Positions 1-9,155 of a DNA stretch of 55,902 nucleotides are shown here, one piece after another (the first letter of the stretch is position 1; the number at the start of each line of letters is the position of its first letter). The notes under the pieces are model-generated. The model was not told the origin of the DNA, made no database searches, and saw nothing but the letters and a program-made list of their open reading frames with translations. The stretch is from URNF01 sp045594105 (GTDB taxonomy: Bacteria; Bacillota; Clostridia; Oscillospirales; Acutalibacteraceae): assembly GCA_045594105.1 (NCBI GenBank), contig JAZNXY010000024.1, positions 1 through 55,902 on the forward strand. Reading direction: 5' to 3'. Position numbers and translations under genes: made by a program.

Positions 1-174
1 TCCGTGGGTTGGATTTACCTTGACGCTAACGGCTCTATGACCAAGAGCAAATGGGTACAAGACGGCGGCAAGTGGTATTACTGCGATGCCAACGGCTATA
101 TGGTGGCGAACAAAACCGTCACCATCGACGGTAAAAAGTACACCTTTAACGCCTCCGGCGTCTGGGTCGGTTAA
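1..174 (+). CDS. Cell-wall-binding repeat protein, C-terminal end only
   Basis: Only the last 57 codons of a gene that begins before the window. The reading frame is open from base 1 to a TAA at 172-174. The residues form aromatic, glycine-rich repeats of the CW_binding (choline-binding-like) type: a W-I-Y-L-D-A-N-G unit is followed by K-W-Y-Y-C-D-A-N-G and then Y-T-F-N-A-S-G. Such repeats in secreted clostridial proteins bind wall teichoic acid or polysaccharide and tether a catalytic or adhesive domain to the surface. The rest of the protein lies outside, so its activity cannot be stated. The gene ends in a hairpin terminator shared with murC. Confidence 0.8.
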   Translation, partial: SVGWIYLDANGSMTKSKWVQDGGKWYYCDANGYMVANKTVTIDGKKYTFNASGVWVG

Positions 175-180
175 ATAACG

Positions 181-214
181 AAAAAAGCGGTGTGTCATTG
201 ACACACCGCTTTTG
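181..214. terminator. Bidirectional terminator between wall-binding gene and murC
   Basis: GCGGTGTGT and ACACACCGC form a perfect 9-bp stem around a five-base loop, with an A-run on the left and TTTT on the right. It can end transcription of both convergent genes. Confidence 0.8.
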
Positions 215-220
215 CGTTGT

Positions 221-1588
221 TTATTTACACTTTTCCATAATCAATCGTCCGCATTTATAAACGTCGCCGCCGCCCATGGTAATAACAAGGTCGCCCTTTT
301 TCACGTTTTGTGACACGAAATCTGCGATTTCCGGGAAGGTGGCAAGATAGTGCGCACCGTCAATCTGATCGGTAATACCTGTAGAGTGTACGCCCCACGT
401 ATTGGTTTCACGGGAGCCCATAATATCACTGACCACCACCACATCGGCAAGGGAAAGTGCCTGTGCGAACTCATTGAGTAAGCGTGCCGTACGGGAGAAG
501 GTAAACGGCTGGAATACGACCCACACACGTGTAAAGTCCATTTTCTTTGCGGTGCTGAGGGTTGCGGCAATTTCGGTTGGGTGGTGGGCGTAGTCATCAA
601 TGAAGGTAACACCGTCGATTTCACCGACAAACTCAAACCGTCTGCCTGCACCCTTGAAGTGGGCAATACCGTCCGCAAGCTGTACAGGGGTGACACCGCA
701 AAGGGTCGCCGCCGCCGCAACGGCTAAGGAGTTGCTGACGTTGTGTTCGCCCGGTACACCTAACGTTACGGTGGTAATAAACTCGTCTTTGTGGTACAGG
801 TCATACACGCCGTACGCACCGTTTTCGGTGCGGATATTTTTGGGATGCCATTCGTTTTCATCGCCTAAGCCGTAGGAAATGAGGGTGGCGTTGGTGAGAC
901 CTTCCACCGCTTTAACGGTGTTGGCATCATCGCCATTATAGATAATGTATCCCGTGGTTTTTTTGGAAAAATTACGGAAGGATGCAATCACGTTTTCCAT
1001 AGTGCCGAAATATTCCATGTGATCTGCATCCACGTTAAGAATTACAGAAATGGCAGGGGTCATTTCGAGGTAATGGTCTTTGAATTCACACGCCTCACAC
1101 ACCATAATGTCACTTTTGCCGGACCGACCGTTCGCATTAATAAGCGGTAAACGACCGCCGATAAACACACTGGGATCTTTTTCTGCCTCCAACAACACCT
1201 GCGACAGCATAGAAGAGGTGGTGGTTTTGCCGTGTGTGCCTGCAACACCGATGGTGTTCGCATATTGACGGGTGATGAAGCCGAGCAGCTGTGCACGTTC
1301 CATTAGCGGAATACCCGCTTGTTCGGCAGCGACTTTTTCGGGGTTGCTGTCACCGACGGCAATGGTATAAATGACCATATCGGCACCTTTGATGTTGTCG
1401 GCATGATGTCCCATAAAAACAGGGATACCGAGTGCACGAAGGCGAGCGACATTGTCTGATTCGTTGTTATCTGAGCCGGACAGTTCATATCCTTTGCCGT
1501 GCAAGATTTCGGCGAGCGGACGCATACCCGAGCCGCCGATGCCGATAAAATGCACACGACGTACATTTTCTAAAAGAGTGTCCTTCAT
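221..1588 (-). CDS. murC: UDP-N-acetylmuramate--L-alanine ligase MurC
   Basis: Cytoplasmic peptidoglycan precursor synthesis: ATP-dependent addition of L-alanine to UDP-MurNAc, the first step of the stem peptide. The 455-residue length is normal for the family. Visible signatures are the N-terminal dinucleotide-fold glycine motif GIGGSGM (about residues 16-22), the ATP loop GTHGKTTT (117-124) typical of Mur ligases, and D-D-Y-A-H-H-P-T in the C-terminal part. The start is ATG at 1586-1588 behind an AAAGGAAA ribosome binding site. The gene stands alone, divergent from miaB and convergent with the wall-binding gene. Identification is secure. Confidence 0.97.
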   Translation of the reverse strand: MKDTLLENVRRVHFIGIGGSGMRPLAEILHGKGYELSGSDNNESDNVARLRALGIPVFMGHHADNIKGADMVIYTIAVGDSNPEKVAAEQAGIPLMERAQLLGFITRQYANTIGVAGTHGKTTTSSMLSQVLLEAEKDPSVFIGGRLPLINANGRSGKSDIMVCEACEFKDHYLEMTPAISVILNVDADHMEYFGTMENVIASFRNFSKKTTGYIIYNGDDANTVKAVEGLTNATLISYGLGDENEWHPKNIRTENGAYGVYDLYHKDEFITTVTLGVPGEHNVSNSLAVAAAATLCGVTPVQLADGIAHFKGAGRRFEFVGEIDGVTFIDDYAHHPTEIAATLSTAKKMDFTRVWVVFQPFTFSRTARLLNEFAQALSLADVVVVSDIMGSRETNTWGVHSTGITDQIDGAHYLATFPEIADFVSQNVKKGDLVITMGGGDVYKCGRLIMEKCK

Positions 1589-1619
1589 AGTCGTTTTTCC
1601 TTTCGGTGTGTTTACCTAC

Positions 1620-1648
1620 ATTATATTGCGAAAATACAAAAAAGAAAA
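1620..1648 (-). promoter_or_regulatory. Probable murC promoter
   Basis: On the minus strand a perfect -10 TATAAT (1620-1625) is preceded 17 bases upstream by a poor -35 (TTTTCT, 1643-1648) within very T-rich DNA. It lies about 32 bases upstream of the murC start. Confidence 0.5.
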
Positions 1649-1705
1649 CCCTTTTTTGCAAAAAAATCTGTATTTTGTTTTTATTAAAAAATACCGTTAC
1701 AGGCA

Positions 1706-1734
1706 TTGCAAAATCGTGTAAAAAATGTTATACT
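1706..1734 (+). promoter_or_regulatory. Promoter of the miaB-ylbF-mutS-mutL run
   Basis: TTGCAA (1706-1711), a 17-base spacer and TATACT (1729-1734), with an extended TGT immediately before the -10. It lies 48 bases upstream of miaB and is the only clear promoter for the plus-strand run that follows. Confidence 0.7.
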
Positions 1735-1782
1735 TAATCCCGTATATATAATTAGTTGTATAAATAAGGAAAGGGTTGGCAA

Positions 1783-3192
1783 ATGGCAGAAATCCGTAGT
1801 ATTTCGCAAGAGGAATTGCAACAGCAACAAGAGTTTGCGGAACGTGTCCGTGAATTGTATATATTGAGAAAAAACGACAAACCGCTTGCGTGTGTACGCA
1901 CCTATGGTTGCCAACAGAACGTATCCGATTCGGAACGGATGAAGGGTATGCTGGAAACGATGGGCTTTGGGTTTACCGAAGAACCGGCAGAAGCGGATTT
2001 TATCCTGTTTAACACCTGTGCGGTGCGTGAACATGCGGTGGATAGGGTGTTTGGTAACGTCGGTGCTTTGAAGCATATTAAAAACCGCCGACCCGAAACA
2101 CTGATTGCCGTATGTGGCTGTATGGTACAGCAGGAGCACGTGGCAAAGCGGATGAAGGAAAGCTATCCGTTTGTCGGTCTTGTGTTTGGTACCCACGTCA
2201 TTCACCGCTTGCCCGAATTGCTGTGGCAGGCACTGAACAGCAAAAGACAGTTGTCCGTTGCCCCTGTGTGTGACGGTGTGATCGCAGAGGGTATACCGAC
2301 CCACAGAGATGGTGATTTTAAGGCGTTTGTACCGATTATGTATGGCTGTAATAACTTTTGCACCTACTGTGTGGTACCGTATGTGCGTGGCAGGGAGCGT
2401 AGCCGAGATCCCGAAATCATTTTGAACGAGGTAAAGGAGCTTGTAGCAGCAGGATATACGGACATTACACTGCTCGGACAGAATGTCAACTCTTATGGCA
2501 AGGGAGAGGCACACGGTGTGGATTTTCCTGCCTTGCTCACCAAGATAAATGCCATAGAGGGCGATTTTGTCATCCGCTTTATGACTTCACACCCAAAGGA
2601 TGCGACAGAGCGGCTGTTTGATACCATTGCGGCGTGTGAAAAGGTGTCAAGACATTTCCATTTGCCGTTCCAATCGGGCAGCAGCAGGGTGTTAAAGGCG
2701 ATGAATCGTCATTATGACCGTGAGCAATATCTGTCGCTCGTGCGGTATGCACGGAAGGTGATACCCGATATTACCTTTACGAGTGATGTTATTGTGGGAT
2801 TTCCCGGTGAAACAAGGGAAGAGTTTGAGGAAACCTTATCCTTGGTGGAAGAGGTGGGCTTTGCGGCACTGTTTACCTTTATTTACTCACCCCGTGTGGG
2901 AACACCTGCCGCCGAAATGCCCGATCCCGTTACGAAAGAGACAAAAACGGCTTGGCTTATGGAATTGACCGACCTGCAGGAAGAAATTGCAGGCGAACGT
3001 CAGCAAGCACGCATCGGGAAGGTGTATAAAGCACTGATTGAGGTAGACAGAGAAACCTATTTGGAGGCACGCTTGCAGGATAATACGTTGGTACGTATTA
3101 CGAATGGAAACGCCGCCTTCGTGGGACAATATAAACAAGTAAAAATCACCGCTGCACGCAGTTTTATTGTGCACGGAGAGATTGTTGAATAA
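1783..3192 (+). CDS. miaB: tRNA-2-methylthio-N6-dimethylallyladenosine synthase MiaB
   Basis: Radical-SAM methylthiotransferase that converts i6A37 to ms2i6A37 in tRNAs reading codons that begin with U. The 469-residue protein shows all three domains. The N-terminal UPF0004 domain has cluster-binding Cys43, Cys79 and Cys113. The radical-SAM core has C189-x3-C193-x2-C196. A C-terminal TRAM domain spans roughly residues 400-465. MiaA, which makes the i6A substrate, is encoded about 5 kb downstream on the same strand. The start is ATG at 1783 after AAGGAAAGGG. A short gap separates it from the YlbF-family gene, matching the Bacillus ymcB-ymcA order. Confidence 0.96.
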   Translation: MAEIRSISQEELQQQQEFAERVRELYILRKNDKPLACVRTYGCQQNVSDSERMKGMLETMGFGFTEEPAEADFILFNTCAVREHAVDRVFGNVGALKHIKNRRPETLIAVCGCMVQQEHVAKRMKESYPFVGLVFGTHVIHRLPELLWQALNSKRQLSVAPVCDGVIAEGIPTHRDGDFKAFVPIMYGCNNFCTYCVVPYVRGRERSRDPEIILNEVKELVAAGYTDITLLGQNVNSYGKGEAHGVDFPALLTKINAIEGDFVIRFMTSHPKDATERLFDTIAACEKVSRHFHLPFQSGSSRVLKAMNRHYDREQYLSLVRYARKVIPDITFTSDVIVGFPGETREEFEETLSLVEEVGFAALFTFIYSPRVGTPAAEMPDPVTKETKTAWLMELTDLQEEIAGERQQARIGKVYKALIEVDRETYLEARLQDNTLVRITNGNAAFVGQYKQVKITAARSFIVHGEIVE

Positions 3193-3206
3193 AGGAGAAG
3201 ATCAGT

Positions 3207-3620
3207 ATGGAAAAATTATTGGAACAAGCCAAAGAGCTCGGACATGCCTTGCAGGCGGATGAGCGCTTTATGAAAATGAAAGCCGCACAGGATGCGGCAG
3301 ATGCCGATGCTGTTTTGCAGGAGCTTATCGGCGAGTTTAATCTGAAACGTATGGCAATCAACGAAGAGGCGCTGAAAGAGGATGGCGAAAAGGATGCTGA
3401 AAAACAGCGTGAGCTGAATGTGGCTATCCGTGAAATCTATGCTCAAATCATGGCAAATCCCAGCATGGTGGCATATAACGAGGCAAAAACCGAGTTTGAT
3501 AAGGTGGCACAGGGTGTCACCGCTATCATCAATATGGCGATGCAGGGCTTAGACCCCGATACCTATGAAGAAAGTCAGGGCTGCGCAGGAAACTGCTCTG
3601 CGTGCGGCGGTTGTCATTAA
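3207..3620 (+). CDS. YlbF/YmcA family protein with Cys-rich tail
   Basis: A 137-residue, mostly helical protein of the YlbF/YmcA (Com_ylbF) family. In Bacillus, YmcA, YlbF and YaaT form a complex that binds Fe-S clusters and affects RNase Y-dependent mRNA processing and Spo0A phosphorylation. The position between miaB and mutS mirrors Bacillus ymcA. The C-terminus carries four closely spaced cysteines (C126, C130, C133, C136) in a C-x3-C-x2-C-x2-C pattern followed by His, a plausible metal or cluster site. Whether it is closer to YmcA (RicA) or YlbF (RicF) cannot be decided by eye. The start is ATG 3207 behind AAAGGAGAAG. Confidence 0.85.
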   Translation: MEKLLEQAKELGHALQADERFMKMKAAQDAADADAVLQELIGEFNLKRMAINEEALKEDGEKDAEKQRELNVAIREIYAQIMANPSMVAYNEAKTEFDKVAQGVTAIINMAMQGLDPDTYEESQGCAGNCSACGGCH

Positions 3621-3651
3621 ACGATACGGTTATAAGTAGGGAAGTGAGCAG

Positions 3652-6273
3652 ATGGCGGAATATACGCCGATGATGAAACAGTATCTGGAAATTAAAAAAC
3701 AGCACGAAAGCTGTATTTTGTTTTTCAGATTGGGTGATTTCTACGAGATGTTCTTTGAGGATGCCGAATTGGTGTCCAGAGAACTGGAAATTACGCTGAC
3801 GGGCAAGGATTGCGGACAGGAACAGCGTGCACCGATGTGCGGTGTACCGTTCCATAGTTGTGAATCGTATATCGCCCGCTTGGTAGAAAAAGGATATAAG
3901 GTAGCTATTTGCGAACAGACCGAAGATCCTGCACAAGCAAAGGGTCTTGTCAAACGTGATGTTATTCGCATTATTACCCCCGGTACAGTCATCGAGGGCA
4001 GCATGCTGGATGAAGGCAAGAACAACTATCTTGCGGCACTGTGGATGGATAAAGCACGCACGCAAGCGGGCTTGTGCTTTTGTGATTGCTCTACCGGCGA
4101 TATTCACGTCACCGCATTGAAGGGTGCGGATATGTCTACCCGCATTACCAATGAGCTCAGCCGTTTTTCACCGTGTGAGATTTTAATCAACACCACCATT
4201 GCCGTAGACCGTATGGTACAGTCCTTTATCAGCGACCGATTGGGTCTTGCTGCAGATGTGCGTGAGGACGAAGAGTTTGACATAGAAGTGACGGCACAAT
4301 GCGTGCGTGCACACTTCGGTGATGACTGTGTTGAGAAGAGCGGCCTCGCTGAACGGGATGCGGCAGTCCGTGCACTCGGCTGTACACTTGCGTATCTGCA
4401 AGCCACGCAGATGGGCGGTCTGGAACGCCTTATCAATATTGATGTCTATTCGGATGTGCAGTATATGAAGCTGGACATTTCCGCAAGACGTAATCTGGAG
4501 CTCCTGGAAACGATGCGCTCCAAAGAGAAGCGTGGCTCTTTGCTTGGCGTGTTGGACCGTACCTGTACCGCAATGGGCAAACGCCTGATCCGTTCCTGGA
4601 TTGAACAGCCGCTGATCAGTGCGGCGGCAATCAACGAACGCCTTGATGCGGTAGAAGAGCTGATAGATGACACCGTTCTTCGCAGTGAGGCACGGGAAGG
4701 ACTACGGGACGTGTACGATCTTGACCGTATCATGACCCGTATTATCTACGGCAGTGCCAACGCAAAGGAACTGCGTTCCCTGTGTCTGACCATTGGCAAG
4801 GTGCGGCCCTTAAAAGTACTTTTACAGCATGCGAAAGCACCGCTTTTGCGTACCATTGAGCAGAATATGGATACGCTGGAAGATATCGAACAATTGCTCG
4901 AAAGTGCCATCGAAGAGGACCCTCCCTTCTCTGTACGTGAAGGCGGTATGATCCGTAAAGGGTACAATGCCACCTTGGATGAGCTTCGTGCGGATATGCA
5001 GGACGGCAAAGGCATTATTGCTCGTGTGGAAGCTGCAGAACGGGAAAAAACAGGCATTAAAACCCTGCGTGTGGGATATAACCGTGTGTTTGGGTATTAC
5101 ATAGAGATTTTGCGTTCGTATACCGGTGAGATTCCACCGCATTATATACGTAAACAGACCTTGGCGAATGCCGAACGGTATATCACCGAAGAATTAAAAG
5201 AGTTGGAAACCCGTGTGCTGACCGCAAAGGAACGGTCGATAGCACTGGAATATGAACTGTTCACAAAGGTGCGTACGGCTGTTGCAAACGAGCTTGCACG
5301 TATCCAGCGTACCGCAGCAGCGGTGGCACAGCTTGACGTGCTGTCGTGCTTTGCGGAAGTGGCCGCAAGACAGCATTATTGCCGCCCCGACGTACGTGAA
5401 AAAGGAGAAATCCGCATTACGGCAGGCAGACATCCCGTGGTGGAATCGTTGTCCGATGTGCCGTTTGTGCCGAATGATACCTTGCTCAATGACGGAGAGG
5501 ACCGTATCGCACTGATTACGGGTCCCAATATGGCAGGTAAGTCCACCTATATGCGACAGACAGCGCTGATTGTACTGATGGCACAGATTGGTTGTTTTGT
5601 TCCCGCATCCGCAGCGACCATCGGCGTGGTGGACAGTATTTTCACCCGTGTCGGTGCGTCCGATGATCTGGCTGCAGGGCAATCTACCTTTATGGTGGAA
5701 ATGAGTGAGGTGGCATATATCCTCAAGAATGCCACGAAAAACAGCTTGATTGTGTTTGATGAAATCGGCAGAGGCACCTCAACCTTTGACGGTATGAGTA
5801 TTGCACGGGCGGTACTGGAATACGTTGCAGACGTGAAAAAATCCGGTGCGAAGGCGCTGTTTGCGACCCATTACCACGAACTGAACGTGCTGGAAGAGTT
5901 GCTGCACGGTGTAAAAAACTATAACATCGCTGTAAAAAAACGTGGTGATGACATTACCTTCCTGCGCCGTATCGTACGAGGCCCTGCCGATGACAGCTAC
6001 GGTATTGAGGTGGCGAAACTGGCGGGCATTCCCGATAGTGTGGTTGCACGTGCAAAGGATATTTTACACGAAATTCTCGCAGAAAGCGGCGGTGTACCTG
6101 TTGTACGGGAAGTGTGTGCCGTGCCTGCTGAAGAAGAATTGCAGATAAACTTCGGCAATGCCGCAGGAGATGCTTTGGTGGAAGAACTAAAAGGTTTAGA
6201 CGTAGATACGCTTACTCCCATTGAAGCAATGCAGATTTTATATACGTTAACCAAGAAAGCAAAAGAAATTTAA
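3652..6273 (+). CDS. mutS: DNA mismatch repair protein MutS
   Basis: Mismatch-recognition ATPase of 873 residues, a full-length MutS1. The mismatch-wedging F-x-E motif is F30-Y31-E32. The ATPase has Walker A G-P-N-M-A-G-K-S (624-631) and Walker B D-E-I-G-R-G from residue 703, followed by the S-T-F-D-G signature. It binds mispairs as a dimer and recruits MutL, encoded 18 bases downstream. The start is ATG 3652 behind GGGAAGTGAG. It belongs to the operon starting at the miaB promoter, which gives one transcript for tRNA modification and mismatch repair. Confidence 0.98.
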   Translation: MAEYTPMMKQYLEIKKQHESCILFFRLGDFYEMFFEDAELVSRELEITLTGKDCGQEQRAPMCGVPFHSCESYIARLVEKGYKVAICEQTEDPAQAKGLVKRDVIRIITPGTVIEGSMLDEGKNNYLAALWMDKARTQAGLCFCDCSTGDIHVTALKGADMSTRITNELSRFSPCEILINTTIAVDRMVQSFISDRLGLAADVREDEEFDIEVTAQCVRAHFGDDCVEKSGLAERDAAVRALGCTLAYLQATQMGGLERLINIDVYSDVQYMKLDISARRNLELLETMRSKEKRGSLLGVLDRTCTAMGKRLIRSWIEQPLISAAAINERLDAVEELIDDTVLRSEAREGLRDVYDLDRIMTRIIYGSANAKELRSLCLTIGKVRPLKVLLQHAKAPLLRTIEQNMDTLEDIEQLLESAIEEDPPFSVREGGMIRKGYNATLDELRADMQDGKGIIARVEAAEREKTGIKTLRVGYNRVFGYYIEILRSYTGEIPPHYIRKQTLANAERYITEELKELETRVLTAKERSIALEYELFTKVRTAVANELARIQRTAAAVAQLDVLSCFAEVAARQHYCRPDVREKGEIRITAGRHPVVESLSDVPFVPNDTLLNDGEDRIALITGPNMAGKSTYMRQTALIVLMAQIGCFVPASAATIGVVDSIFTRVGASDDLAAGQSTFMVEMSEVAYILKNATKNSLIVFDEIGRGTSTFDGMSIARAVLEYVADVKKSGAKALFATHYHELNVLEELLHGVKNYNIAVKKRGDDITFLRRIVRGPADDSYGIEVAKLAGIPDSVVARAKDILHEILAESGGVPVVREVCAVPAEEELQINFGNAAGDALVEELKGLDVDTLTPIEAMQILYTLTKKAKEI

Positions 6274-6291
6274 GGAAAAGGAGAGATACCG

Positions 6292-8199
6292 ATGCCAAAG
6301 ATTCACGTACTGGACAAGCACACGGCGGAATTGATTGCCGCAGGTGAGGTTGTGGAGCGTCCTGCCTCGGTGGTGAAGGAATTACTGGAAAATACCATAG
6401 ACGCAGGTGCCGATACCGTCACGGTGGAAATAAAAAACGGCGGTGTCTCTATGATTCGTATTACCGATAACGGCTGCGGCATTGCCTATGAAGACGTACC
6501 TCGTGCGTTTTTACGTCACGCAACAAGCAAGGTACGTACCGAAGAAGATCTGGAGTGTATCGGTACACTCGGCTTCCGTGGTGAAGCATTGGCTTCGGTT
6601 GCAGCGGTTGCAGATGTCAGACTGATTACCTGTACCGATGACAGCGGTTTGGGTACGGTATACCGTATTGCCGGCGGAGAGGAAATGGAATACGATGAAA
6701 TCGGTGCCGCAAAAGGCACGGTTATCACCGTTTCGGATTTGTTCTATAACGTGCCGGCACGTATGAAGTTTTTGAAAAAGGACGTCAGTGAAGGCAATGC
6801 TGTGGCAGGTGTTGTGCAGAAGCTGGCACTGTCCCATCCGGAGGTTTCCTTCCGCTTTATCCGCGACGGTAAGGAGGAACTGCTGACCCCCGGCGACAAT
6901 AAGCTGTATTCTTGTATTTATGCAGTGCTTGGCAGAGAGTTTGCAGTGAATCTGATTCCTGTTGACTACACATTAGAGGGTGTACACGTACACGGCTTTT
7001 GTTGTAAGCCCTCCGCCACTCGTGCCAATCGCACGATGCAACATTTCTTTATTAACGGCAGATATGTCAAAACCGATACGGCGGCGGTGGCTATGAGCCG
7101 TGCGTATCAAGGTCTCATTATGGTTGGCAGATTCCCTGCGTGTGTGTTACATATCGACGTGGCACCGCAGGCGGTGGATGTTAACGTGCATCCCGCCAAA
7201 ATCGAAGTCCGCTTTGTGAATGAAAAGCCGGTGTTTGATGCCGTGTATCATGGGGTGCGTTCCGCTCTGCAAAGTGGGGACACTTTACAGCAGGCAGTGC
7301 TGCCCAAACCCGAAAAGCGTGAAAACGTATTTGCACAAAGACCGGTGCCGCAGGGCAACAGCGGCGTACAAACCGCCTTTCGTGCGGTGGCGGAAGCCAA
7401 ACCCGTGGTACAGCCCAAGACGTTTGTGCCCGTGGCGGAAGCGGAGGAAAAACCGCCGCTGCGAATGCAGGATGATACGGCAGATTTGCCGATTTCGGTG
7501 CCGGTGATTCCAAAACCTGTTGTAAGCACTCAACCTGTGATGAAAGAGGTGCAGGTGCCGACAAAACCTGCTCCGGTGGCGAGTGAACCCGTACCTGCGG
7601 AGATACCGGAGGTGACAGAGGAGCAGCCCAAACCCACACCGCGTATTATCGGGGAGGTGTTTACCACCTACATTTTAGCGGAATGCGGGGATGAGCTGTT
7701 GGTCATTGATAAGCACGCCGCACACGAACGGATGCTGTATAACACCTTAAAAAACACAGCGGAACCTGCTGCTCAGATGTTGCTCGAGCCCCAAACGGTG
7801 ACCCTGGACAGCGATGCGTGTAACGCACTGCTGGAGGTATTGCCATTGCTGACAAAGGCGGGCTATATTGTAGAAGATTTCGGCGGCCTTACCGTTTTGG
7901 TGCGTGCGGTACCTGTTATGCTGTCCGGTTGTGATGTAACAGCGGTGATCGAAGAGATTGCCGGCGGTCTTGCGTCGGGCAAGCGGGATATCCTGACCGG
8001 TAAAGAGGATTGGATATACCATTCTATCGCTTGCCGTGCGGCTGTAAAGGCAGGAGATATGACCACTCTGAAGGAACAGCAGATGCTGGTGGAACGTGTG
8101 CTGGAGGACAAAGAGGTACGGTACTGCCCGCATGGCAGACCGGTGTGCTTTGTTATGACTAAAAAAGAACTCGAAAAACAGTTCGGACGGATTCAATGA
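6292..8199 (+). CDS. mutL: DNA mismatch repair endonuclease MutL
   Basis: GHKL-type ATPase of 635 residues. The N-terminal ATP-binding motifs are E-L-L-E-N with D-A-G-A-D (about 30-41), D-N-G-C-G-I (59-64) and G-F-R-G-E-A-L (94-100). A Pro/Val/Glu-rich linker spans about 335-450. The C-terminal domain has the metal-dependent nicking motif D-K-H-A-A-H-E-R-M (473-481), an A-C-R motif and C-P-H-G-R-P from residue 612. These predict an endonuclease-proficient MutL, as expected in bacteria lacking MutH. The stop overlaps the miaA start (ATGA at 8196-8199). Confidence 0.97.
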   Translation: MPKIHVLDKHTAELIAAGEVVERPASVVKELLENTIDAGADTVTVEIKNGGVSMIRITDNGCGIAYEDVPRAFLRHATSKVRTEEDLECIGTLGFRGEALASVAAVADVRLITCTDDSGLGTVYRIAGGEEMEYDEIGAAKGTVITVSDLFYNVPARMKFLKKDVSEGNAVAGVVQKLALSHPEVSFRFIRDGKEELLTPGDNKLYSCIYAVLGREFAVNLIPVDYTLEGVHVHGFCCKPSATRANRTMQHFFINGRYVKTDTAAVAMSRAYQGLIMVGRFPACVLHIDVAPQAVDVNVHPAKIEVRFVNEKPVFDAVYHGVRSALQSGDTLQQAVLPKPEKRENVFAQRPVPQGNSGVQTAFRAVAEAKPVVQPKTFVPVAEAEEKPPLRMQDDTADLPISVPVIPKPVVSTQPVMKEVQVPTKPAPVASEPVPAEIPEVTEEQPKPTPRIIGEVFTTYILAECGDELLVIDKHAAHERMLYNTLKNTAEPAAQMLLEPQTVTLDSDACNALLEVLPLLTKAGYIVEDFGGLTVLVRAVPVMLSGCDVTAVIEEIAGGLASGKRDILTGKEDWIYHSIACRAAVKAGDMTTLKEQQMLVERVLEDKEVRYCPHGRPVCFVMTKKELEKQFGRIQ

Positions 8200-9155
8200 T
8201 GACACAAAAAGATAATAAACCGGTCTGCTTAGCAGTTGCGGGGCCTACTGCGTCAGGTAAAAGTGCTTTGGCAGTGGCTTTGGCACAACGGCTTGATGGC
8301 GAAGTGGTTTCGGCAGACTCTATGCAGATTTATGATACCATTTCTATCGGCACCGCACGTCCCACAGCGGAAGAAATGCGGGGCATACCGCATCATTTGC
8401 TGGGCTTTTTACCGCTGTCGTCGCCATACAGTGTGGCGCAGTATGTGGGAGATGCAAAAGCGGTGATTGCCGATGTGACCGCACGCGGTAAACTACCGAT
8501 TTTGTGCGGTGGCACAGGACTGTATATGCAGTCTTTAATAGAAAACGTAACGTTTGACGAGCAGGCGACACAAGCATCCGCATTGCGTGATACGTTGCGA
8601 GCCCGTGCCGAGCAGGAGGGCGGAGAGGTGTTGCTGGCGGAATTGCGTGAAGCAGACCCTGTCACCGCTGCCAAGCTGCACCCTAATGATATCGGCCGTA
8701 TTGTGCGTGCGCTTGAGGTGTATTTGACGACGGGACGGACGATCTCCGAACAGGTGCAGGCGTCCCGTGCCGAGCCGCCTTTCTTTGATACCTGCCTCTT
8801 CGTGCTGGATTTTCATGATAGAGAGCGACTGTATGACCGTATCCATCGTCGTGTGGATATGATGGTGGAAAACGGTCTGCTGGAGGAGGCGGAGCGGGTG
8901 CTGAAAAGTCCGTTTGCACCTACTGCGATGCAGGCAATCGGCTATAAAGAGCTGCGCCCCTATTTCGACGGAGAGTTATCCTTGAACGAGGCGTTGGATA
9001 ACCTTAAAAAGAGTACCCGTCACTACGCAAAACGGCAGCTTTCGTGGTTTCGCCGTATACCGTATGCACGGTTTTTGTATGTAGATGATTATACGGATAT
9101 ATCGGCACTCACCGATGCTGCTGTTACAATTTTCGAGGAAAGGAAGATACTGTGA
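8196..9155 (+). CDS. miaA: tRNA dimethylallyltransferase MiaA
   Basis: Transfers the dimethylallyl group from DMAPP to N6 of A37 in tRNAs reading UNN codons, giving the substrate for MiaB. The protein has 319 residues, with the P-loop G-P-T-A-S-G-K-S (16-23), D-S-M-Q-I-Y and the T-A-R-P-T region typical of the family. The first of two adjacent ATGs (8196, 8199) overlaps the mutL stop, implying translational coupling. The stop in turn overlaps the next GTG start. Confidence 0.96.
   Translation: MMTQKDNKPVCLAVAGPTASGKSALAVALAQRLDGEVVSADSMQIYDTISIGTARPTAEEMRGIPHHLLGFLPLSSPYSVAQYVGDAKAVIADVTARGKLPILCGGTGLYMQSLIENVTFDEQATQASALRDTLRARAEQEGGEVLLAELREADPVTAAKLHPNDIGRIVRALEVYLTTGRTISEQVQASRAEPPFFDTCLFVLDFHDRERLYDRIHRRVDMMVENGLLEEAERVLKSPFAPTAMQAIGYKELRPYFDGELSLNEALDNLKKSTRHYAKRQLSWFRRIPYARFLYVDDYTDISALTDAAVTIFEERKIL

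Noticed and set aside
1684..2514. 276-codon minus-strand frame antisense to miaB
   Set aside because: It covers the miaB radical-SAM domain and promoter, has no family resemblance, and is explained by codon bias of miaB.
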